NCBI GenBank assembly: GCA_031268115.1
Contig: JAIRXV010000450.1
Coordinates: 1-7,852, forward strand
Direction: 5' to 3'
Length of the DNA: 7,852 nt
From: Bifidobacteriaceae bacterium
GTDB lineage: Bacteria > Actinomycetota > Actinomycetes > Actinomycetales > WQXJ01
The notes below the pieces were generated by a model, which searched no databases, was not told where the DNA came from, and saw only the letters and a list, made by a program, of their open reading frames with translations. Each line of letters opens with the position of its first letter. The first letter of the stretch is position 1. Shown piece by piece: positions 1 to 5,781 of the stretch. A program made the position numbers and the translations under genes.

Positions 1-2555
1 AACCGTATATCCCGACCGGAGGGCGTGAACGTGGATGCCGACGAGTTGATTTCTGGACCCAGTACCGTAATCCCCATACGCCGGCATTCCGCAAGGTAGA
101 TCGCTGATTTGTCCTTGTCGCCGCCAACGGACGTAAGCAACGCTGCCATATATTCCACTGGGTAATGCGCCTTCAAATAGGCCGTCCAGTATGAGACAAG
201 GCCATAGGCCGCGGAGTGAGCCTTGTTGAATGCGTAGTCTGAGAATGGCACCAGCGTGTCCCACAGAGCCTTGACGGCCCCGCTGGAGAAGCCGCGGGCG
301 CGCATGCCTTCGGAAAAGGGGACGAAGTTCTCGTCCAGAATCTTCTTTTTCTTCTTGCCCATCGCTCGGCGCAGCATATCCGCCTCGCCAAGGGTGTAGC
401 CGGCGAGGTTGCGCGCAATTTCCATGACTTGCTCTTGGTAGACGATCAACCCATAGGTGGTGTCGAGGATAGGGCCGAGTGCCTCGGCCAACTCCGGGTG
501 AAGCGGAGTGATTTCTTGAAGGCCGTTCTTGCGCAGAGCATAGTTCGTGTGGGAATCGGCACCCATCGGTCCTGGCCGGTACAGTGCCTGGACGGCGGAT
601 ATGTCCTCGAAGTTGTCGGGCCGCAGTTGACGCAGCAGCGCACGCATGCCGCCGCCGTCGAGTTGGAAGACACCAAGCGTCTCGGCGGAAGTAAGCAGAT
701 CGTAGGTGGCGGCATCGTCCAGCGGGAGATCCTCCAGCACGATCTGCGGACCGCCGTTGAGGACGATGTTGGCCAACGCGTCATCCAGGATGGTCAGGTT
801 TCGCAGACCCAGAAAGTCCATCTTGACTAGGCCCAATGCCTCGCACTGGGGGTAGGCGAACTGCGTGATAATAGCGCCGTCGCGTTCACGTTGCATCACT
901 GGGATGATGTCAACGAGCGGCTCTGAACTCATGATCACACCGGCCGCATGGACCCCCCATTGGCGGACCAAGTTCTCCAGGCCCCGGGCGGTACCCACCA
1001 CCTTCTCCGAATCGGCATCGGCTACAAGGAGGTTGCGGAACTCCGCCGCCTCGCCGTAGCGCTCATCCCGGGTGTCGAAGATGGCCGCCAGCGACATGTC
1101 TTTGCCTTGATTCGGCGTGGGAATGGCCTTAGTCAGCTTTTCGCCCAACGCGAATGGGTAGTTCAGGACGCGGGCGGCGTCTTTGACGGCCTGCTTGGCC
1201 TTGATTGTGCCGTAGGTGACAATTTGTGCCACTCGATCAGCGCCATACTTGTCCGTGACATAGCGGATGACTTCGCCCCGCCGGCGCTCGTCGAAATCCA
1301 CGTCGAAGTCCGGCAGGCTGGGCCGCTCCGGGTTGAGGAACCGTTCAAAGATCAGCCCGTGCTTCAAAGGATCCAGCTCGGTGATTCCCATGGCGTAGGC
1401 GGCCATCGATCCGGCGCCCGAACCGCGGCCCGGACCAACTCGGATTCCCTGGTTCTTCGCCCAGTTGATGAAATCCGCAACCACCAGGTAGTACCCTGCG
1501 TAACCCTTGGCGACGATGACGCCGGTCTCGTATTCAGCCTGTTTGCGCACCGCTTCGGCCACGCCGGATTGGAAGCGGCGGCGAAGCCCGAGTTCGACCT
1601 CTTTGACGAACCAGGAGGTCTCATCCTCGCCCGGCGGAACGTCGAACCGGGGCATGTAAAGCCCTTCCGATTCGGTGAATTCGACTTCGCAGGCCTCAGC
1701 GATCGCCAGAGTCGAATCGCAGGCCTCAGGCAGTTCGCGCCACAGATCGCGCATTTCAGCAGCCGACTTAAGATAGTAGCCATCGCCATCGAAGCGAAAA
1801 CGATCCGGATCGTCTAGCGTCTTACCCACTTGGACGCACAAAAGGGCATCGTGGGCAGCGGCGTCTTCCTTGTTTACGTAGTGCAGGTCGTTGGTGGCAA
1901 CCAGAGGCGCGCCGATCTGCTTAGCCAGCCTGATCAAGTCCTGGATCACCCGTCGCTCTATGTCGATCCCGTGGTCCATGATCTCGACGTAGTAATTCTC
2001 GCGTCCCAGGATGTCTTGGTACTCGCCTGCGGCGCGGACGGCCTCGGCGTACTGCCCCAGCCGCAACCGGGTCTGTACCTCGCCCGAAGGGCAGCCGGTG
2101 GTTCCCATCAGGCCGTGGGCGTAGTTCTGGAACAAGTCGCGGTCCATGCGCGGCTTGAAGAAGAAGCCTTCGATGGACGCCAGCGAAGCCATCCGGAAGA
2201 GGTTGTGCATCCCCGCGGTGGTCTTGGCCCACAGGGTCATGTGGGTGTAGGCGCCGCCGCCGGAGATGTCGTCGTTGCCGCCATCGCCCCACTTGACGCG
2301 AACGCGGTCCTGCCGCGCGGTGCCGGGGGTCAAGTACGCCTCCAAGCCGACCACCGGTTTGATGCCGGCCCTGCGGGCCTCGGACCAGAATTCATACGCC
2401 CCGAACAGATATCCGTGGTCCGTGATGGCCACGGCCTGTTGTCCTAGCTGCGCTGCCCGGGCTAGAAGGGGGACGATCCGGGCGGCGCCGTCGAGCATCG
2501 AGTACTCGGTATGCACGTGCAGATGCACAAAATCGTCGCTGGGTCCGCCGGGCAT
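1..2555 (-). CDS. dnaE: DNA polymerase III alpha subunit DnaE (C-terminus cut by window edge)
   Basis: Replicative DNA polymerase. The first 851 codons are present; about 330 (beta-clamp, OB-fold and tau-binding parts) lie beyond the left edge. The N-terminal PHP domain (about 9-285) opens with FVHLHVHTEYSMLDGAA and keeps H13, H15, D22, H47, E72, H105, C155, D223 and H225, which align with the nine metal ligands of the proofreading PHP exonuclease of mycobacterial DnaE1. The polymerase core contains the GRGSGAGS motif, the catalytic aspartates in PDFDVDF (415-421) and the third, D580, in VKMDFLGLR. ATG at 2555 is chosen because the PHP motif begins ten residues later, as in homologues. No strong Shine-Dalgarno is seen; GAGAG is 18 nt away. 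The gene starts 49 nt after the upstream stop. Confidence 0.98.
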   Translation of the reverse strand, partial: MPGGPSDDFVHLHVHTEYSMLDGAARIVPLLARAAQLGQQAVAITDHGYLFGAYEFWSEARRAGIKPVVGLEAYLTPGTARQDRVRVKWGDGGNDDISGGGAYTHMTLWAKTTAGMHNLFRMASLASIEGFFFKPRMDRDLFQNYAHGLMGTTGCPSGEVQTRLRLGQYAEAVRAAGEYQDILGRENYYVEIMDHGIDIERRVIQDLIRLAKQIGAPLVATNDLHYVNKEDAAAHDALLCVQVGKTLDDPDRFRFDGDGYYLKSAAEMRDLWRELPEACDSTLAIAEACEVEFTESEGLYMPRFDVPPGEDETSWFVKEVELGLRRRFQSGVAEAVRKQAEYETGVIVAKGYAGYYLVVADFINWAKNQGIRVGPGRGSGAGSMAAYAMGITELDPLKHGLIFERFLNPERPSLPDFDVDFDERRRGEVIRYVTDKYGADRVAQIVTYGTIKAKQAVKDAARVLNYPFALGEKLTKAIPTPNQGKDMSLAAIFDTRDERYGEAAEFRNLLVADADSEKVVGTARGLENLVRQWGVHAAGVIMSSEPLVDIIPVMQRERDGAIITQFAYPQCEALGLVKMDFLGLRNLTILDDALANIVLNGGPQIVLEDLPLDDAATYDLLTSAETLGVFQLDGGGMRALLRQLRPDNFEDISAVQALYRPGPMGADSHTNYALRKNGLQEITPLHPELAEALGPILDTTYGLIVYQEQVMEIARNLAGYTLGEADMLRRAMGKKKKKILDENFVPFSEGMRARGFSSGAVKALWDTLVPFSDYAFNKAHSAAYGLVSYWTAYLKAHYPVEYMAALLTSVGGDKDKSAIYLAECRRMGITVLGPEINSSASTFTPSGRDIR

Positions 2556-2577
2556 GCGGGCCAGTTTAGGCCGCTCT

Positions 2578-2598
2578 CGCCGCGCGCCCGGCGCGGCG
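2578..2598 (-). other. GC-rich 8-bp hairpin between the pseudouridine synthase gene and dnaE
   Basis: CGCCGCGC and GCGCGGCG form a perfect 8-bp all-GC stem around a 5-nt loop. The stem begins 6 nt after the upstream stop codon and ends 22 nt before the dnaE ATG. There is no U-tract, so it is not a standard intrinsic terminator. It could weaken read-through, protect a processed 3' end, or limit ribosome access to dnaE, which lacks an obvious well-placed Shine-Dalgarno. Confidence 0.5.
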
Positions 2599-2604
2599 CA
2601 CCGC

Positions 2605-3534
2605 TCAAGAATAGATCTGGCGTAGGCGGTCCAGAGCGTCGGCCAGGTCTGGTGGCACGGCTGATGCGACCTCTACGATGTCCCCGCTAACCGGGTGCGG
2701 AAACGACAGCTCGCCGGCGTGGAGCCACTGCCGGTCCAGCCCGAGTTCGGCCGCCAGACGCGGGTTGGCGCCATAGGTCGAGTCCCCGAGGAGGGGGTGG
2801 CCGATGCCGGAGAAATGCACCCTGATCTGGTGGGTTCGCCCAGTCTCCAAGTGGACCCGCACCACTGAGGCCCCGCGGAAAGCCTCGACCACTTCGTAGT
2901 GCGTGATGGAGGGTTTGCCTTGGGTCATGACAGCGAACCGAAACTCTTTGGATGGGTGGCGTCCGATTGGGGCTTCGATGGTCCCCGCCAGGGGGTCGGG
3001 GTGGCCTTGGACGGCCGCCAAGTAGACCTTGGTCACCTCGCGGCGCCTGAAGGCCTGCTTGAGGCCGGGGTACGCGCGGTCCGTCTTGGCGACAACCATC
3101 AGGCCGGATGTGCCGACGTCGAGTCGGTGGACGATCCCCTGGCGTTCGGGCGCTCCCGATGTGGCGATCCCGTAGCCGGCTGCCGCGAGCGCCCCGACTA
3201 CGGTTGGTCCGGTCCAGCCCGGGGACGAATGTGCCGCCACCCCCACGGGCTTGTCCACGATCACGATGTCCTCATCGTCGTAGACAACCACGAGTCCCGG
3301 TACGGGCTCGGCCAGCGGCGTCGTTGCACCTGGCGGATCCAGTTCGACGGTCATCATGGCGCCCAACCCAAGGCGGTGGGATTTGACGGCGAGCGCTCCG
3401 TCCACTTCGACGCGGCCCATCCCGGCCAGCTCCGCTGCTTTGGCTCGGGACACCCCAAGGAGGCGCGCAACGGCAACATCCACCCTCTCACCCACCAGTC
3501 CATCCGGGACGATGACGGTCCTCGCCTGACTCAC
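2605..3534 (-). CDS. RluA/RluD-family ribosomal pseudouridine synthase
   Basis: Converts specific uridines of rRNA to pseudouridine. The 309-residue product has an N-terminal S4 RNA-binding domain (about 13-65: RVDVAVARLLGVSRAKAAEL, then GRVEVDG) and the RluA catalytic domain. The latter includes VVYDDEDIVIVDKPVGVAAH and the motif GIVHRLDVGTSGL, whose D139 is the expected nucleophile. RTHQIRVHFSGIGHPLLGDSTYG and the HAGELSFPHP block near the end complete the family pattern. Length is typical for RluD. Start is GTG at 3534, overlapping the lspA stop (GTGA), with AAGG about 9 nt upstream; translational coupling to lspA is likely. Which 23S positions are modified cannot be told from sequence alone, so rluD is a positional guess only. 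Confidence 0.95.
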   Translation of the reverse strand: MSQARTVIVPDGLVGERVDVAVARLLGVSRAKAAELAGMGRVEVDGALAVKSHRLGLGAMMTVELDPPGATTPLAEPVPGLVVVYDDEDIVIVDKPVGVAAHSSPGWTGPTVVGALAAAGYGIATSGAPERQGIVHRLDVGTSGLMVVAKTDRAYPGLKQAFRRREVTKVYLAAVQGHPDPLAGTIEAPIGRHPSKEFRFAVMTQGKPSITHYEVVEAFRGASVVRVHLETGRTHQIRVHFSGIGHPLLGDSTYGANPRLAAELGLDRQWLHAGELSFPHPVSGDIVEVASAVPPDLADALDRLRQIYS

Positions 3535-4115
3535 GCCAGGTCGCCTTGCGCGGGGTTAGAGGCGGGAGGGTTAGAGGCGGGAGGGTTCGGCCACGGTCTG
3601 GTACCCACGAGAGTCAACACCACTATGAGCCCCACCGCAACGACAATCGCGATGTCCGCGACGTTCCCGATGAACCAGTCGCCGTAGGCGATGAAGTCCA
3701 CTACCATGCCGACGCCGAAGCCGGGTTCGCGGCCGAGGCGATCGATCAAATTGCCAACGCCACCGCCCAGAACCAGAGTTGCCGCCAGAAGCCACCACCC
3801 AGATTGGACTCTTGGCACCAGAACGACAACTCCCACGATCACGGCGGCCGTCACAACCGTGAATACACCGGTCGCGTCGGCGCCAACGGAGAAAGCCGCA
3901 CCCGGATTGGCGGTGAGACGCAAGCGCAGCGCGTGGCCGAGGATGGGGATGGAACGTCCGGTGTCGAGGGCGCCCAACGCCCATCCTTTGGTCGCTTGGT
4001 CGAAACCGGCGATGGCGACCGCGCCCACCAGCGCCAACCACCAAAGGTTGCGCCGCCGTTGGGCAATGGGTTCTATCGCCTCGGTTCTCAGCGGCGTTCC
4101 TCGCGCTGCTTGCAC
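3531..4115 (-). CDS. lspA: Lipoprotein signal peptidase (signal peptidase II) LspA
   Basis: Membrane aspartyl protease that removes the signal peptide from diacylglyceryl-modified prolipoproteins. With the GTG start the product has 194 residues and four hydrophobic segments (about 24-38, 82-101, 107-121, 152-170). The catalytic aspartates are D125 in GNLIDR and D154 in GNVAD. Other family motifs are D39/K43 in FDQATK, TANPGAAF around N70, and VVDF at 138-141. The start is uncertain. GTG at 4115 overlaps the zinc-finger gene by 28 nt and gives a short cytosolic N-terminus. ATG at 4187 would overlap by 100 nt. A CTG at 4091, overlapping the upstream stop as CTGA and preceded by GAGGA at 6-nt spacing, is also conceivable. 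The C-terminus carries a duplicated NPPAS. The stop overlaps the next start as GTGA. Confidence 0.95.
   Translation of the reverse strand: MQAARGTPLRTEAIEPIAQRRRNLWWLALVGAVAIAGFDQATKGWALGALDTGRSIPILGHALRLRLTANPGAAFSVGADATGVFTVVTAAVIVGVVVLVPRVQSGWWLLAATLVLGGGVGNLIDRLGREPGFGVGMVVDFIAYGDWFIGNVADIAIVVAVGLIVVLTLVGTRPWPNPPASNPPASNPAQGDLA
3553..3587 (-). repeat. 15-bp tandem repeat in the lspA 3' end
   Basis: The plus-strand unit GGGTTAGAGGCGGGA occurs twice in a row without mismatch, plus a partial third copy (GGGTT). It encodes the duplicated NPPAS pentapeptide in the cytosolic C-terminal tail. The 15-bp unit preserves the frame, and the exactness suggests a recent slippage event. It is a potential strain-variable tract. 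Confidence 0.9.
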
Positions 4116-4528
4116 GCGACGCAGAGTACCGCGCGCGGGTAGGCCAGGGCACGTTCCTTGCCAAGGGGCTGGCCGCACGATTCGCATTCGCCGAACGCGC
4201 CGGCAACCAGCCGGGCGAGCGCCAATTGCGTGTGCAGAACCATATTGCGCATGGTGTTGACCATGGTCAGGGCCTGCTCGCGTTCGAGCGCCCGCGAACC
4301 GGTGTCAGCTTGATCGTCCCCAGCCCCGCCTGGATCGTCGAGCAAATCTCCGAGGTCTGCGTTTGCCTCGGCTAGCTCGCCTTGAAGGCGGCCGAGGTCC
4401 GCTAGGAGTTCCCTGTGGACAGCCTCGACCTCCGCGGCCGTCCACGGCCGCTCACCTTCCCCTACGCGCAGAGAACCGGCGATCTCGGCCGGCGAAAGGT
4501 CACCGTCTGAGGCTGTCACGCCTGTCAT
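4088..4528 (-). CDS. TraR/DksA-type C4 zinc-finger protein
   Basis: A 146-residue protein of the TraR/DksA superfamily. Family members reach through the RNA polymerase secondary channel and alter initiation, and a homologue often sits next to lspA in actinobacteria. Visible layout: a polar N-terminus, a helical coiled-coil hairpin (about 31-60 and 79-111) with an acidic loop between (LLDDPGG, DDQAD), then a zinc finger with C115-x2-C118-x17-C136-x2-C139. A basic tail (KQREERR) follows. The ATG at 4528 is 2 nt after the divIVA stop, but GAGGA is better spaced (8 nt) for the in-frame GTG at 4519, so the true start may be three codons later. An upstream in-frame ATG at 4579 would overlap divIVA and is less likely. 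The regulatory role is inferred from family. Confidence 0.9.
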   Translation of the reverse strand: MTGVTASDGDLSPAEIAGSLRVGEGERPWTAAEVEAVHRELLADLGRLQGELAEANADLGDLLDDPGGAGDDQADTGSRALEREQALTMVNTMRNMVLHTQLALARLVAGAFGECESCGQPLGKERALAYPRAVLCVACKQREERR

Positions 4529-4530
4529 CC

Positions 4531-5226
4531 TCAGAGCTGAGAACCCGGACGCCCACCATCGGAGCGGACCGAGTCCCACGCCCCACCTTGGCCACCCGGA
4601 CCGGAAACGGCCTTGCCGTCCACATCGGCCAGGAGGTTCTCCAGGTATGTCTTCAAGCGGGTGCGGTAGTCGCGTTCGAAGATGCGCAACTCGTCGATCT
4701 TGCGCTCCAGGACTGAGCGGTCTTGTTCGAGCTTGGACAGTGTGCGGGCCGATGCCTCTTCGGCCTCGTGGACGATGCCGGCCGCCTTGGCCTTGGCATC
4801 GTTGAGGATCTGATCGCCCTCTTCTTGGCCGGCGCGAACGTACTCGTCGTGGAGCTTTTGGGCCAAGGCCAACATGCCGGTCGCGGACTCCGATTCGATG
4901 GGGCGGGCCAGTGGGGCCTGGATTGCTTCGCGTGCCGGGGGCTGCGGTTCGGGCTCTGGCTCGGGCTCGGGTTCCGGTTCGGGCTCCAGATGAAGCGGCG
5001 GAGCGATCACTGTCTCTTCGGGCGGGCCCTGCATGGTGAGCTCTGCGATCCGACGCTCGGCCAGCGCCAACTGAGCCTTCAGCTTCTCGTTCTCTTCCGC
5101 TACCACTCGCATCGACGCCGCGACCTCGTCTAGGAAATCGTCAACTTCCATTTGGTCGTAGCCCTCGCGGAACTTGGTGGGCTGGAACTTCTTCAGGACC
5201 ACATCGTCAGCGGTCAATAGCTCCAT
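4531..5226 (-). CDS. divIVA: DivIVA / Wag31 polar growth and division scaffold
   Basis: DivIVA proteins sense negatively curved membrane at poles and septa; in actinobacteria (Wag31/antigen 84) they organise apical wall synthesis and are often essential. The 231-residue product has the N-terminal DivIVA domain (about 1-35: LLTADDV, KFREGYDQ, EVDDFLDEV), a first coiled coil (36-66), and a flexible linker containing seven consecutive Glu-Pro pairs (81-94). A long second coiled coil (about 113-203) includes FERDYRTRLKTYLENLL, a signature of the actinobacterial branch. A Gly/Ser-rich tail follows. The ATG at 5226 is chosen over the in-frame ATG at 5322 because the family starts here, GAGGTG lies about 10 nt upstream, and the homologous leader before the short copy is not open. 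Its stop is 2 nt before the next gene's ATG. Confidence 0.96.
   Translation of the reverse strand: MELLTADDVVLKKFQPTKFREGYDQMEVDDFLDEVAASMRVVAEENEKLKAQLALAERRIAELTMQGPPEETVIAPPLHLEPEPEPEPEPEPEPQPPAREAIQAPLARPIESESATGMLALAQKLHDEYVRAGQEEGDQILNDAKAKAAGIVHEAEEASARTLSKLEQDRSVLERKIDELRIFERDYRTRLKTYLENLLADVDGKAVSGPGGQGGAWDSVRSDGGRPGSQL
4945..4986 (-). repeat. Glu-Pro dipeptide repeat in DivIVA linker
   Basis: Seven tandem GAR-CCN codon pairs encode (EP)7, followed by a QP. Synonymous variation between pairs shows that the repeat is maintained at protein level rather than being a fresh slippage tract. It probably forms an extended, stiff, acidic spacer between the membrane-binding head and the coiled-coil tail. 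Confidence 0.9.
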
Positions 5227-5325
5227 GATTCGGTTCACCTCTACTCGTTGGTAGGCCCGCAGACCTCGTGTTCGGGTACACGCTAGCGGAATTGCCCTTG
5301 GATCGTGGCTCATCCTACCCATCGA
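5029..5325 (-). repeat. Direct repeat copy A (leader plus DivIVA module, long gene)
   Basis: Partner of the segment at 5483-5781. The shared stretches include the 15-mer TCGATGGGTAGGATG at the start, GCGGGCCT in the leader, and CCGAATCATGG over the start codon. The first seven or so codons of the gene are nearly identical. The homology ends at the LT dipeptide about 65 codons in, where the long gene enters its acidic linker. Confidence 0.85.
5312..5317 (-). promoter_or_regulatory. Possible -10 element upstream of long divIVA
   Basis: TAGGAT on the minus strand fits the TANNNT pattern of actinobacterial housekeeping promoters. It lies inside the 15-mer shared with the short copy's leader. The sequence at the -35 distance (GCTGCG at 17-nt spacing) is poor. 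Use as a promoter would leave a transcript leader of roughly 80 nt. This is a tentative call based on paralogue conservation and the hexamer only. Confidence 0.3.
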
Positions 5326-5352
5326 ATCGCGTGGCGCAGCGGGACGCGCGTT

Positions 5353-5406
5353 GGCCGTGGGGTTTCGCCGCGAGCGTGAGCTCGCCCCGTTTCGCGGGCC
5401 ACGGCC
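5353..5406 (-). repeat. Nested inverted repeats, possible compact multi-arm RNA
   Basis: On the transcribed strand, GGCCGTGG (5406-5399) pairs perfectly with CCACGGCC (5360-5353). The enclosed 38 nt divide without leftover bases into three hairpins: CCCG-CGAAA-CGGG, GCGAGC-TCAC-GCTCGC, and a weak GG-CGAAA-CC. Two loops are the same CGAAA. All 54 nt are thus accounted for by a closing helix and three arms with no junction linkers. The 8-bp and 6-bp stems are directly visible. Calling it a functional RNA is inference, and GC-rich DNA can produce such pairings by chance. I recognise no known RNA family. Confidence 0.45.
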
Positions 5407-5464
5407 GGACCGCGCCGCCCCAACGCCGGCCCGACCATCGATTTGCGATGCGTCGCCGAAGGCC

Positions 5465-5680
5465 TCAGCCGCCTCGGTTGGTCATCGCCGTCAACTGCGC
5501 GATCCGCGCTTCGGCGTCCACTAGGCGGGCCCTGAGTCGTTGGTTCTCGTCGCCGAGCGCCCGCAACGCCAGCGCGATCTCATCGAGAAAATCATCGACC
5601 TCTCTTTGGTCGTATCCTTCGCGGAACTTGGTTGGGTTGAATTTCTTAGCGGCCACATCGTCAGCGGTCAATAGCGCCAT
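5465..5680 (-). CDS. Short DivIVA-domain protein (tandem paralogue of divIVA)
   Basis: A 71-residue protein that is essentially only the DivIVA N-terminal lipid-binding module plus the start of its coiled coil. It carries LLTADDV, KFREGYDQ and EVDDFLDE in the first 34 residues, followed by a charged heptad-like helix ending AEARIAQLT. About 43 of the first 63 residues equal those of the full-length DivIVA next door. The acidic linker and C-terminal coiled coil are absent; the frame ends in a clean TGA. The ATG at 5680 is chosen because it aligns with the paralogue's start. An in-frame GTG at 5698 and ATG at 5692 are also possible. Inference: it may bind membrane or co-assemble with DivIVA without the C-terminal assembly region, acting as a modulator. 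It could also be a decaying remnant, although its conserved heptads argue against that. Confidence 0.85.
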   Translation of the reverse strand: MALLTADDVAAKKFNPTKFREGYDQREVDDFLDEIALALRALGDENQRLRARLVDAEARIAQLTAMTNRGG

Positions 5681-5781
5681 GATTCGGATCATCTCCACTA
5701 GTCGGAAGGCCCGCCGCCATCGCGTTCAGGTGCAGATGCGACGGATTCGCCTTGAGATCGTTGCGCCATCCTACCCATCGA
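5483..5781 (-). repeat. Direct repeat copy B (leader plus DivIVA module, short gene)
   Basis: This segment is homologous at nucleotide level to 5029-5325. It starts with the shared 15-mer TCGATGGGTAGGATG, passes through a diverged leader ending CCGAATCATGG, and continues into the DivIVA module, where GCTATTGACCGCTGACGATG is identical in both copies. The distance from the leader ATG triplet to the gene start is 98 nt here and 96 nt in the other copy. Confidence 0.85.

Larger units (their letters stand above)
5227..5464 (-). promoter_or_regulatory. Structured intergenic region and leader of the long divIVA
   Basis: This 238-bp gap without a supported gene has a dense cluster of inverted repeats at 5353-5431 in its upstream half. 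The downstream half, from 5325, is a leader homologous to that of the short divIVA. The leader includes TAGGAT (minus strand, 5312-5317), which fits an actinobacterial -10 box, though no matching -35 is evident. The reading frame is open from an ATG at 5322 into divIVA. The equivalent frame in the short copy is closed by a TAG, so the leader is best read as untranslated. GAGGTG about 10 nt before the ATG at 5226 serves as the ribosome binding site. Confidence 0.45.

Noticed and set aside
948..1817. 289-codon plus-strand open frame
   Set aside because: It lies fully antisense to dnaE, whose reading is confirmed by catalytic motifs. The translation resembles no family and is typical of GC-rich shadow frames.
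1830..2447. 205-codon plus-strand open frame
   Set aside because: Antisense to the PHP domain of dnaE; no plausible ribosome binding site or family resemblance.
2899..3687. 262-codon plus-strand open frame
   Set aside because: Antisense to the pseudouridine synthase and lspA genes, both with intact motifs on the other strand; low-complexity Arg/Gly/His-rich translation with no recognisable domain.
5227..5322. 32-codon N-terminal extension of long DivIVA from the ATG at 5322
   Set aside because: The homologous leader of the short copy is interrupted by a stop, the family begins at the ATG at 5226, and a ribosome binding site precedes that ATG.
5353..5406. tRNA-like cloverleaf
   Set aside because: Although it has several arms, the unit is only 54 nt, has no 7-nt anticodon loop or TTCRA T-loop, and the closing stem is 8 bp with no CCA context, so it is not a tRNA.
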